Shown: piece after piece, positions 1 to 4,843 of the stretch
How positions within the stretch are numbered: the first letter of the stretch is position 1
How the letters are laid out: every line of letters begins with the position of its first letter
Source of the DNA: an archaeon
GTDB lineage: Archaea > Nanobdellota > Nanobdellia > Pacearchaeales > GW2011-AR1
NCBI GenBank assembly: GCA_030638105.1
Contig: DAOWFF010000051.1
Span: 1-8,950 of the forward strand
Direction of reading: 5' to 3'
DNA length: 8,950 bases
Notes under the pieces: generated by a model
What the model was told of the DNA's origin: nothing
Databases searched by the model: none
Seen by the model: the letters and a program-made list of their open reading frames with translations, nothing else
Program-made: the position numbers and the translations under genes

Positions 1-1
1 A

Positions 2-109
2 TATGTGGCTTCTGTTGGCGAGGGAATCAACGCAGAAATAATCAGAAATTATATTAAAACCCAAGGAAGAAAAGGCGGGCAATTAAAGTTGGTAGATTTT
101 TTTAAATGA
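2..109 (+). CDS. tnpA: IS200/IS605-like transposase TnpA, C-terminal fragment
   Basis: An open frame enters from the left edge and stops at TGA 107-109, giving 35 residues. It opens with YVASVGEGINAEIIRNYI, which has the pattern of the last strand and helix of the IS200 TnpA fold (a Y-V/F-x-S/T-V-G stretch followed by an E-x-I-x-x-Y-I helix), and ends in a basic tail KLVDFFK. TnpA proteins are HUH/Y1 single-strand transposases of about 130-150 residues. The HUH motif and catalytic tyrosine would lie upstream of the window, so activity cannot be judged. The stop overlaps an ATGATG that begins the next reading frame, so the two are translationally linked in sequence. Assignment rests on a short stretch; another small DNA-binding protein is possible. 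Confidence 0.5.
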   Translation, partial: YVASVGEGINAEIIRNYIKTQGRKGGQLKLVDFFK

Positions 110-816
110 TGCCACGAGGTCTTGCCTCGTGGAGATTCACTTGGACAGGCATCTTTTTTTTAATTTGGTTAATTTTATATTTGTGGAGGAAGGATATTCG
201 GAAAGAAATGATAATTATTTCTGTACTTTTTGGATTTGGAGGAATTTTTAGTGAATTAATCTATGTGCAAGATTGGTGGCAACCATTAACTTTAACTAAC
301 ACTTCAATAGGAATAGAAGATTTTTTAATAGGATTTTTTATTGGGGGGATAGCTTCAACAATATATGGAAAAATTTTCAACAAAAAGATTAAAGTAAAAT
401 ATGCAAATAAAAAAAGAGAATTTAAAAGGAATATAAATTTCTTCTTTCTTGGTTTAACTTTTTTAGTACTCTTTTTTGGAAGTTTTTACATTTTAAAAAT
501 AAATTCGGGGCATTCTTCCATAATTGCTTTTGTTGTTGCAATATTTGTAATTTTAATTAAGAGAAAAGATTTGATTACAAATTCATTAATGAGTGGATTT
601 TTATTATTAGTTATAGGAAGTTTAGTGTATTTTATTTTATTAATAATTCATCCAGAATTTATTAAAGAATTTTGGTATTTAGAAGATGTATGGTATTCAA
701 ATCTTTTTTTTGGAATTCCTATTGGAGAATATATCTGGTATTTTCTAGCAGGAGCATTCATCGGTCCACTTTATGAATACTGGCAAGAAGCAAAATTAAT
801 AAACTTAAAAAACTAA
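106..816 (+). CDS. Polytopic membrane protein of unknown function, N-terminus rewritten by the IS
   Basis: A 236-residue integral membrane protein. Hydrophobic segments lie at about 12-27, 36-54, 71-88, 111-131, 136-152, 158-182 and 206-224. It looks like an internal duplication: IGIEDFLIGFFIGG (68-81) and IPIGEYIWYFLAGA (204-217) align, each closing a set of about three helices around an acidic pair near the membrane. The arrangement recalls the three-helix repeats of the lycopene-cyclase domain family, but I cannot assign that function. The only in-frame ATGs are at 106 and 109. They overlap the tnpA stop, and residues 3-9 are encoded by the IS hairpin, so the native start was probably lost or lay near codon 11 (FTWTGIF). 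Expression may depend on readthrough from tnpA. It is followed by the protease gene 8 nt downstream. Confidence 0.7.
   Translation: MMPRGLASWRFTWTGIFFLIWLILYLWRKDIRKEMIIISVLFGFGGIFSELIYVQDWWQPLTLTNTSIGIEDFLIGFFIGGIASTIYGKIFNKKIKVKYANKKREFKRNINFFFLGLTFLVLFFGSFYILKINSGHSSIIAFVVAIFVILIKRKDLITNSLMSGFLLLVIGSLVYFILLIIHPEFIKEFWYLEDVWYSNLFFGIPIGEYIWYFLAGAFIGPLYEYWQEAKLINLKN
112..132. repeat. Perfect hairpin, probable IS200/IS605 right-end recognition structure
   Basis: CCACGAGG (112-119) and CCTCGTGG (125-132) are exact inverted repeats around a 5-nt loop TCTTG; a U-G pair could extend the stem to 9 pairs. It starts 2 nt after the tnpA stop. Its GC content is far above the surroundings. It is translated in the downstream reading frame as part of the N-terminus MMPRGLASWR. 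Confidence 0.65.
796..803 (+). promoter_or_regulatory. TATA-like box for the protease gene
   Basis: TTAATAAA lies inside the 3' end of the preceding gene, with its centre about 25 nt before the ATG at 825. This is the same spacing as the other putative leaderless promoters in the window. The background is AT-rich, so taken alone it is weak. Confidence 0.35.
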
Positions 817-824
817 TTTAAAAA

Positions 825-1685
825 ATGCCCTTAAAAAAACACCACAAAATAATCATTGGAAGTTTTAGTTCAGTGGTGCTTATTTTTATGATAGTCAGCG
901 GAATTTTGCTGAACGGAATAATTGTGAAGCAGACAATTAATCACAATACAGTCACACAAAAAATAAACGAGTTGCAGATTGACACGCAGACAAAGTTAAA
1001 TGAACTGACGATAAATTTAATTGAAACAAAAGAAGAATTAAATTCTCTGGATTCTGAATTTGGTTCCATAAATCAGGAATTTGATTTACTAAAAGCGTCG
1101 GCTGGCGAGGACTTTTCAGGAATCATTGAAGATGTAATTAAGTCGGTTGTTACAATCAGAACAGATGTCGGGCAAGGAACTGGTTTTATAATCAGCCGAG
1201 AAGGTTATGTAATCACAAATTATCATGTCATGCAAAACGCAAAATCCGCAGGAATATTTACTTACGAAGGAGAAACCCACGCTGTGCAGTTAATCGGAAA
1301 AAACGAAAACATGGATATTGCTTTATTAAAAATAGATGGCGAATTTGAAAAATTAAATCTTGCTGATTCTGATGACATACAAATCGGCGAAAAAGTTATT
1401 GCTGTCGGAAATCCCTTGGGCTTACAGTTTTCTGTATCTGAAGGAATTGTATCCGCAGTCCATAGACCAGGACCAAACGGATTAGAAGCATATATTCAAA
1501 CCGACGCTGCACTAAACCCCGGAAACTCTGGCGGTCCCCTGATAAACAAGCAGGGAAAAGTCATAGGAATTAATAACTTCAAAATCGGCGGCGGAGAAAG
1601 TTTGGGCTTTGCACTGGAATCAAACTACATAGAAGACACGGTAAATGAAATTGCCGAAGGTGTTTTGAATCAGAGTTTGATTTAA
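825..1685 (+). CDS. Membrane-anchored trypsin-like serine protease (HtrA/DegP-type catalytic domain)
   Basis: A 286-residue S1C-type protease. A basic start (KKHHK) precedes one membrane helix at about 9-34, predicting an N-in anchor with the enzyme outside the cell. Residues 41-92 form a heptad-like, E/K/L-rich coiled coil that could act as stalk or oligomerisation element. The chymotrypsin-fold domain fills 98-286 and shows a full triad: His134 in TNYHV, Asp164 in NMDIALL and Ser235 in NPGNSGGPL, which also supplies the oxyanion-hole glycines. The stretch VIAVGNPLG at 191-199 is another HtrA family landmark. Unlike DegP/DegS there is no PDZ domain; the chain ends after the protease core. 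Likely role is extracytoplasmic protein quality control or processing, an inference from the family. Start ATG 825 directly follows the previous stop and has a TATA-like box at 796-803. Confidence 0.88.
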   Translation: MPLKKHHKIIIGSFSSVVLIFMIVSGILLNGIIVKQTINHNTVTQKINELQIDTQTKLNELTINLIETKEELNSLDSEFGSINQEFDLLKASAGEDFSGIIEDVIKSVVTIRTDVGQGTGFIISREGYVITNYHVMQNAKSAGIFTYEGETHAVQLIGKNENMDIALLKIDGEFEKLNLADSDDIQIGEKVIAVGNPLGLQFSVSEGIVSAVHRPGPNGLEAYIQTDAALNPGNSGGPLINKQGKVIGINNFKIGGGESLGFALESNYIEDTVNEIAEGVLNQSLI

Positions 1686-1701
1686 TATTTAATTTTAGAT
1701 A

Positions 1702-1712
1702 ATTATTTAAAT
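1702..1712 (+). promoter_or_regulatory. TATA box, leaderless promoter
   Basis: ATTATTTAAAT is centred about 25 nt before ATG 1733, so transcription should begin at or within a few bases of the start codon. No Shine-Dalgarno sequence precedes the ATG. Confidence 0.5.
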
Positions 1713-1732
1713 GAGTTTTTGTTTATTCTAGA

Positions 1733-2335
1733 ATGAAAAGATTTGTAAAAATAGGGGTGTTAATCCTAGCAGTTTTGTTGGTCATACTCCCACAAACTCC
1801 AGGGGTAGGAATAATTTTTTTTGCTTTAGGATTCTATGTAATTTACCCATTAACAATAATCTTTTTATTTTTTTGGATAATTTTAATGTTGCCTCTAAAA
1901 ACATCTTTGAAATGGATTATAGCATTATCTTTCGTATTTATATCGAGTTTTATTTTTAATGCTTTATCTGCTCAAGGATCAAATTTTTTGATGCTTTATG
2001 AATTACCTAATGATTTATCTTTTGGAATTTACCTTGTTTCTGGATGGATGCTTCCATTTGTAATTTCAATACATATAATAAAAGAAAAAAAATTATCTAA
2101 AGTGATTTTAAGTTCTTTGATAATAGCATTTATCCTTTCACTTGCACCAATTATTAAAAATATAATCTCGTCTATGAATCGCGTTGGAGAAACAAATCCT
2201 GTTTTAAATTCACTTCTCAATGATGGAATTGTTTTTCTAATACCTCCAATAATAGTTTCATTGATAGCGTATTCAATTTATAAAAAATTTTCTCCTAAAT
2301 CTTCTCCTCTTGTTTCTCAAATTAAATCCAACTAA
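1733..2335 (+). CDS. Hypothetical six-helix membrane protein
   Basis: A 200-residue protein I do not recognise. Hydrophobic segments lie at about 5-19, 24-53 (probably two helices), 60-78, 96-115, 122-145 and 164-184, connected by short lysine-rich loops (56-60, 117-123, 184-189). The C-terminal tail, from about 185, is hydrophilic and serine/lysine-rich. No catalytic motif, metal-binding cluster or transporter signature is visible. The N-terminus MKRFVKIGVLIL resembles an uncleaved first helix rather than a signal peptide with a cleavage site. The gene has its own TATA box and ends 34 nt before the proS start. Composition is strongly AT-rich, as in the other membrane-protein genes here. It may be a lineage-restricted protein. 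Confidence 0.7.
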   Translation: MKRFVKIGVLILAVLLVILPQTPGVGIIFFALGFYVIYPLTIIFLFFWIILMLPLKTSLKWIIALSFVFISSFIFNALSAQGSNFLMLYELPNDLSFGIYLVSGWMLPFVISIHIIKEKKLSKVILSSLIIAFILSLAPIIKNIISSMNRVGETNPVLNSLLNDGIVFLIPPIIVSLIAYSIYKKFSPKSSPLVSQIKSN

Positions 2336-2338
2336 ATA

Positions 2339-2348
2339 ATTTAATAAA
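2339..2348 (+). promoter_or_regulatory. TATA box of proS, leaderless promoter
   Basis: ATTTAATAAA is centred 26 nt before ATG 2370. The predicted start site falls on the ATG and leaves the two upstream TTG codons (2364 and 2367) outside the transcript, which argues against using them as starts. Confidence 0.55.
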
Positions 2349-2369
2349 CCCTTTTTTCTTTATTTGTTG

Positions 2370-3824
2370 ATGAGTAAAAAACAAAACAAAGAAGGTCTGA
2401 ATGTTAAAAAGCAGGAAAATTTTAGTGAATGGTATACTCAGGTTCTTGAGAAGGCAGAGGTTGTTGATTTAAGATACAATGTCAAGGGTTTTGAAGTGAT
2501 ACGGCCGTGGGGAGCCATGATTATTGAAATCATGTTTAAACTTTACGAGGAGGAGCTAAAAAAACAAGGACACAAACCAGTTATTTTCCCGACACTAATC
2601 CCAGAGGAGAATTTTAAAAAAGAATCATCTCATGTTAAAGGTTTTACCCCAGAGGTCTTTTGGCTGCAGAAAACTCAGGGCGACAACAAACTTGCTTTAA
2701 GACCAACGAGCGAAACTGCTTTTTACCAGATGTATGCTTTGTGGATTAGAAGCCACAGAGATTTGCCCTTAAAACTTTATCAAAGAGCAAATATTTTTCG
2801 GTATGATACAAAAGCCACTCGTCCTTTAATCAGAGCGAGGGAATTTCACTGGATTGAGGCGCACAATTGTTTTGCAACAAAAAAACAAGCAGAATCACAG
2901 GTTCAGGAAGATATTGGAATGACAGAAACAATTATGCATCAAAAATTCGGGATTTATTTTTTGGCTATGAAAAGACCAAAGTGGGACAAGTTTGCTGGAG
3001 CAGAATACACAATTTGTTCAGATGTTTTAATGCCAGATGGAAAATTTATCCAACAACCATCAACACATTTACTGGGACAACATTTTTCAAAAGCATTTAA
3101 TGTAAAATTTAAAGATGAGTCAGGAAAAGAAGATTATGTTTGGCAAACCTGTTATGGACCAGGAATTTCAAGGATGCTTGCGTCGGTGATTTCAGTGCAC
3201 GGCGACGATGATGGATTGATAATGCCTTTTTGTATTTCTCCAGTTCAGGTAATAATAATCCCTATTTTTAATAAAGAAAATAAAAATAAGATTTTGAAAG
3301 AAGCAGAAAAAATAAATGAAAAAATAAAATCCTTTGGATTAAAAACAGAAATTGATGCAGGAGAAAAAAGACCTGGGGAAAAATATCATGAATGGGAATT
3401 AAAAGGCGTTCCGTTTAGATTAGAAATCGGGGAAAGAGAACTTAAAGAAAAAAAATTAACTCTTTTCACAAGAGACACAAAAACCAAAGAAAATATTCAA
3501 ATTAAAAATCTTTCAGAAATAAAAAAACTTGGACAAGAATTTGATGAACGACTAAAAATAAAAGCAGACAAATTTATAAAGGGAAAAATAATTAATTGTG
3601 AAACAAAACAGAAAATTAAAGACACAATTAAGAATAAAAAAATCGCAAGGATAAATTTTTGTTCAGTTGACAGGCATGGCGAGAAATGTGCGGAATTTAT
3701 TGAAAAAGAACTTGGTGCAGAAGTTCGAGGGGTTTTAGCAAACAAGCGAGAGAAAGCAAAAGGAAAATGTGTGATTTGCGGTAAGACAGCAAAAGAAATT
3801 GTGTATGTTGGGCGAGGGTATTGA
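2370..3824 (+). CDS. proS: Prolyl-tRNA synthetase, archaeal/eukaryotic type
   Basis: Charges tRNA-Pro with proline in the cytosol. The 484-residue chain has the class II core: motif 1 region at about 48-78 (RPWGAMIIEIM onward), the proline-site RPTSET at 111-116, motif 2 at about 139-163 with REFHW at 157-161, and motif 3 GPGISR at 263-268. The anticodon-binding domain follows from about 288 (SPVQVIIIPIF). The C-terminal zinc domain carries four cysteines (431, 440, 467, 470), and the chain ends in a tyrosine, both typical of the archaeal/eukaryotic form. The bacterial editing insertion is absent. ATG 2370 is chosen over the in-frame TTG codons at 2364 and 2367 because the TATA box lies 26 nt before it. 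It appears monocistronic, followed by an independent promoter for hicA. Length and motifs look intact. Confidence 0.96.
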   Translation: MSKKQNKEGLNVKKQENFSEWYTQVLEKAEVVDLRYNVKGFEVIRPWGAMIIEIMFKLYEEELKKQGHKPVIFPTLIPEENFKKESSHVKGFTPEVFWLQKTQGDNKLALRPTSETAFYQMYALWIRSHRDLPLKLYQRANIFRYDTKATRPLIRAREFHWIEAHNCFATKKQAESQVQEDIGMTETIMHQKFGIYFLAMKRPKWDKFAGAEYTICSDVLMPDGKFIQQPSTHLLGQHFSKAFNVKFKDESGKEDYVWQTCYGPGISRMLASVISVHGDDDGLIMPFCISPVQVIIIPIFNKENKNKILKEAEKINEKIKSFGLKTEIDAGEKRPGEKYHEWELKGVPFRLEIGERELKEKKLTLFTRDTKTKENIQIKNLSEIKKLGQEFDERLKIKADKFIKGKIINCETKQKIKDTIKNKKIARINFCSVDRHGEKCAEFIEKELGAEVRGVLANKREKAKGKCVICGKTAKEIVYVGRGY

Positions 3825-3837
3825 CCAGCGACAAACC

Positions 3838-3844
3838 TTTATAA
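3838..3844 (+). promoter_or_regulatory. TATA box upstream of the hicA-like gene
   Basis: TTTATAA begins 14 nt after the proS stop. By the spacing used elsewhere in the window it predicts a start site near 3866 and an untranslated leader of about 57 nt before ATG 3923, so this gene would be leadered, consistent with its Shine-Dalgarno site. Confidence 0.4.
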
Positions 3845-3910
3845 CTAATGACGACTTTTAATGGCCGAGGAAGAGTTATTGATGAATTTTTGGGGAATTT
3901 AATAAAATAA

Positions 3911-3914
3911 GAGG
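3911..3914 (+). promoter_or_regulatory. Shine-Dalgarno site of the hicA-like gene
   Basis: GAGG sits 8 nt before ATG 3923, a normal distance, and fixes this ATG as the start. It is one of the few clear Shine-Dalgarno sites in the window. Confidence 0.55.
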
Positions 3915-3922
3915 AAAAACAA

Positions 3923-4156
3923 ATGAGTTTTAGATTAAAACCAGTAATAAAAGAGATAATAAGTATTTTGAAAAAATATGGTTTCTATATAGTTAGAATG
4001 AGGGGAGACCATATAATTGTGAACAGAAATCCCCCACTAAGAAGGCCAATAGTTCTGGTAAATGAAAAACGACTTAGTAATGCTGTGAGATTAAATCTTT
4101 TAAAAGAATGTGAAAGTTGTGGCATAAACAAAAAAGAATTTGACGAAATTTTTTAA
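3923..4156 (+). CDS. hicA: HicA-family toxin (mRNA interferase)
   Basis: A 77-residue protein with the dsRNA-binding-like HicA fold: an amphipathic helix (5-18), then KYGFYIVRMRGDHIIV (18-33), where Gly28 and His30 correspond to the G-x-H signature whose histidine is catalytic, then the strand RPIVLVN (41-47) and the final helix. HicA toxins cleave mRNA without ribosomes and are held in check by a partner HicB. The usual basic hairpin before the histidine is present (R25, R27). A HicB-like gene lies on the opposite strand and shares the stop region, instead of the normal same-strand operon. A TATA box and Shine-Dalgarno site give it its own transcription unit. It looks full length and intact, though whether it is an active toxin is an inference from family. 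Confidence 0.85.
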   Translation: MSFRLKPVIKEIISILKKYGFYIVRMRGDHIIVNRNPPLRRPIVLVNEKRLSNAVRLNLLKECESCGINKKEFDEIF

Positions 4157-4165
4157 AGAAAAATT
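4147..4165. terminator. Possible bidirectional T-rich termination site between hicA and hicB
   Basis: AATTTTT (4147-4153) and AAAAATT (4159-4165) are exact inverted repeats with a 5-nt loop and cover both stop codons. On each strand this gives a run of five or six T residues at the gene end, the kind of signal at which archaeal polymerase stops. The pairing is AT-only and so weak. Confidence 0.3.
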
Positions 4166-4410
4166 CTTGAAATCATAGGTACATTATTTTCTTCCTTAAC
4201 AATACTAATAATTTTATTTTTCTCTTCTGGGGCTTCTTCAAAATATAGCTCTAATGCTTCTTTTAATCTATGCTTTGCTTCTTCTATTGTGTTGCCCTGT
4301 GTAACTACATTAGGAATTTGAACAGAACTTATACTAAACACTTTTGATTCTCCATCTCCTTCAGGGACAATAACAATATCTAGTTCTATTTTTTGACTAA
4401 CAATTTCCAT
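4153..4410 (-). CDS. hicB: HicB-family antitoxin-like protein
   Basis: An 85-residue protein with the partial RNase H-like HicB fold. An N-terminal strand region, ELDIVIVPEGDGESKVFSI (9-27), leads into the family hallmark IPNVVTQGNTIEEAKHRLKE (32-51, close to the consensus P-x-x-x-T-x-G-x-T-x-E-E-A), and an acidic helix EALELYFEEAPEEK (51-64). HicB proteins bind and block HicA. There is no C-terminal helix-turn-helix or ribbon-helix-helix domain, so classic autorepression of an operon promoter is not expected; this agrees with the separate promoters here. The gene is convergent with hicA, and the palindrome TTAA at 4153-4156 supplies both stop codons. A GAGG lies 12 nt upstream of ATG 4410, and a TATA-like box at 4431-4439 also fits a leaderless start. 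Confidence 0.8.
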   Translation of the reverse strand: MEIVSQKIELDIVIVPEGDGESKVFSISSVQIPNVVTQGNTIEEAKHRLKEALELYFEEAPEEKNKIISIVKEENNVPMISRIFL

Positions 4411-4430
4411 GATAATTAATAACCTCTTTT

Positions 4431-4439
4431 GTATAAAAA
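4431..4439 (-). promoter_or_regulatory. TATA box of the hicB-like gene
   Basis: TTTTTATAC on the minus strand is centred about 25 nt before ATG 4410, predicting a leaderless mRNA. hicB therefore seems to be transcribed independently of hicA, from the opposite direction. Confidence 0.45.
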
Positions 4440-4519
4440 TGTTTTGGTTTATGTTAGAAAGAGTTATTAAAAGTTACAAGTTTGGCACCAACTAATACCT
4501 TCTCTTTTTTATCCAAATA

Positions 4520-4618
4520 TTATTCTTCTATTCTTGTAATTGAATTAACTTCGTCTTCCAACCTAAAAGTAATCTCCATTAGATAACTCAATTCTTTTTT
4601 AACTAATTTTTGTTCCAT
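4520..4618 (-). CDS. Possible micro-protein of 32 residues, leaderless
   Basis: A short frame runs from ATG 4618 to TAA 4522-4520. It could be extended to ATG 4636 (38 residues). The peptide begins MEQKLVKKELSYLMEI and ends EDEVNSITRIEE: hydrophilic, charged, heptad-like spacing of L/I/V, so probably one amphipathic helix. TTTAAAAT at 4647-4640 is centred about 25 nt before ATG 4618, exactly the geometry of the larger genes here, which favours the 32-residue form. It points the same way as hicB, whose start is 109 nt downstream, so co-transcription is possible. Codon use is ordinary for the window (GAA, AAA, TTA, GTT). No family is recognised, and chance cannot be excluded at this length. Confidence 0.4.
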   Translation of the reverse strand: MEQKLVKKELSYLMEITFRLEDEVNSITRIEE

Positions 4619-4639
4619 CTTGTTTTTATTTTTCATTTT

Positions 4640-4647
4640 ATTTTAAA
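4640..4647 (-). promoter_or_regulatory. TATA box of the 32-residue micro-ORF
   Basis: TTTAAAAT on the minus strand, centred 25.5 nt before ATG 4618. It matches the promoter-to-start spacing of proS, hicB and the GNAT gene. Confidence 0.35.
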
Positions 4648-4699
4648 CAAACAAAACTTAAAACAAAATTTTCCAGCTTAAATTATTAGAAGTAACCAA

Positions 4700-4733
4700 A
4701 TTTAATTCAAGCCAAAAAAAAGTTGAATTAAAT
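4700..4733. repeat. AT-rich stem-loop with 11-bp perfect arms
   Basis: The arms 4700-4710 (ATTTAATTCAA) and 4723-4733 (TTGAATTAAAT) are exact inverted repeats around a 12-nt loop containing eight A residues on the plus strand. In a minus-strand transcript the stem begins at the last base of the in-frame UGA at 4735-4733. A near copy of one arm, TTTAATTGAA, lies at 4742-4751. Confidence 0.5.
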
Positions 4734-4772
4734 CAGGCAAGTTTAATTGAAGTACAAACTAAGCCAAAAAAA
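4709..4772. repeat. Direct repeat of AAGCCAAAAAAA, two copies 52 bp apart
   Basis: The 12-mer occurs at 4709-4720 and 4761-4772. Read on the minus strand it is TTTTTTTGGCTT, so the same Phe/Gly-rich stretch recurs in different frames of the micro-ORF. It may reflect a small duplication; the A-run lowers its significance. Confidence 0.4.
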
Positions 4773-4807
4773 TAATTTTTCCAACAAGGCATTAGTCCTG
4801 CTTCCAT
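4733..4807 (-). CDS. Possible leaderless 24-codon ORF with in-frame UGA extension
   Basis: ATG 4807 opens a 24-codon frame ending at TGA 4735-4733. The peptide starts MEAGLMPCWKNYFFG, contains two cysteines and two or three aromatic patches, and looks hydrophobic. A strong TATA box (4837-4828) is centred 25.5 nt before the ATG, so a leaderless transcript is predicted. Past the TGA the same frame stays open for 24 more codons to TAA 4660-4658, with tryptophan-rich content, which may mean a nonsense-broken 49-codon gene or simply chance. No family is recognised. A non-coding RNA starting near 4808 is an equal alternative. Confidence 0.3.
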   Translation of the reverse strand: MEAGLMPCWKNYFFGLVCTSIKLA

Positions 4808-4827
4808 ATTGTTTCCAAAGAAATGTT

Positions 4828-4837
4828 CTTTATATAG
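4828..4837 (-). promoter_or_regulatory. Strong TATA box driving a minus-strand transcript from about 4808
   Basis: CTATATAAAG on the minus strand is among the best TATA matches in the window. It lies 7 nt after the stop of the DHH phosphoesterase gene and points into the 433-bp stretch without a long gene. Predicted start site is about 4805-4810, on or next to ATG 4807. Confidence 0.5.
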
Positions 4838-4843
4838 TTTTCG

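Larger units (their letters stand above)
1..132 (+). mobile_element. 3' end of an IS200/IS605-family insertion sequence (partial)
   Basis: This is the right-hand remainder of an insertion sequence that begins before the window. It consists of the last 35 codons of a probable Y1 transposase (2-109) followed after 2 nt by a perfect hairpin (112-132). That order, tnpA stop then a subterminal palindrome, is the usual right-end design of IS200/IS605 elements, whose transposase binds single-stranded hairpins and cuts a few nucleotides outside. The exact right boundary cannot be seen; it should lie shortly after 132 and before the AT-rich membrane-protein sequence that starts near 140. The region is also richer in G and C than the gene that follows. 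Confidence 0.55.
4411..4843. other. 433-bp stretch without a long gene
   Basis: The region between hicB and the DHH gene holds three minus-strand TATA boxes, two micro-ORFs, one AT-rich stem-loop and a short direct repeat, each listed separately. I see no tRNA, no C/D-box signature pair and no convincing plus-strand gene. A plus-strand frame at 4809-5033 is antisense to the DHH gene and is not credible. Confidence 0.6.

Noticed and set aside
2364..2369. TTG codons 2364 and 2367 as starts of proS
   Set aside because: They lie upstream of the transcription start predicted from the TATA box at 2339-2348; ATG 2370 fits the 26-nt spacing.
2867..3100. Plus-strand frame of 77 codons inside proS
   Set aside because: Alternative-frame shadow of the synthetase core; the proS frame carries all the class II motifs.
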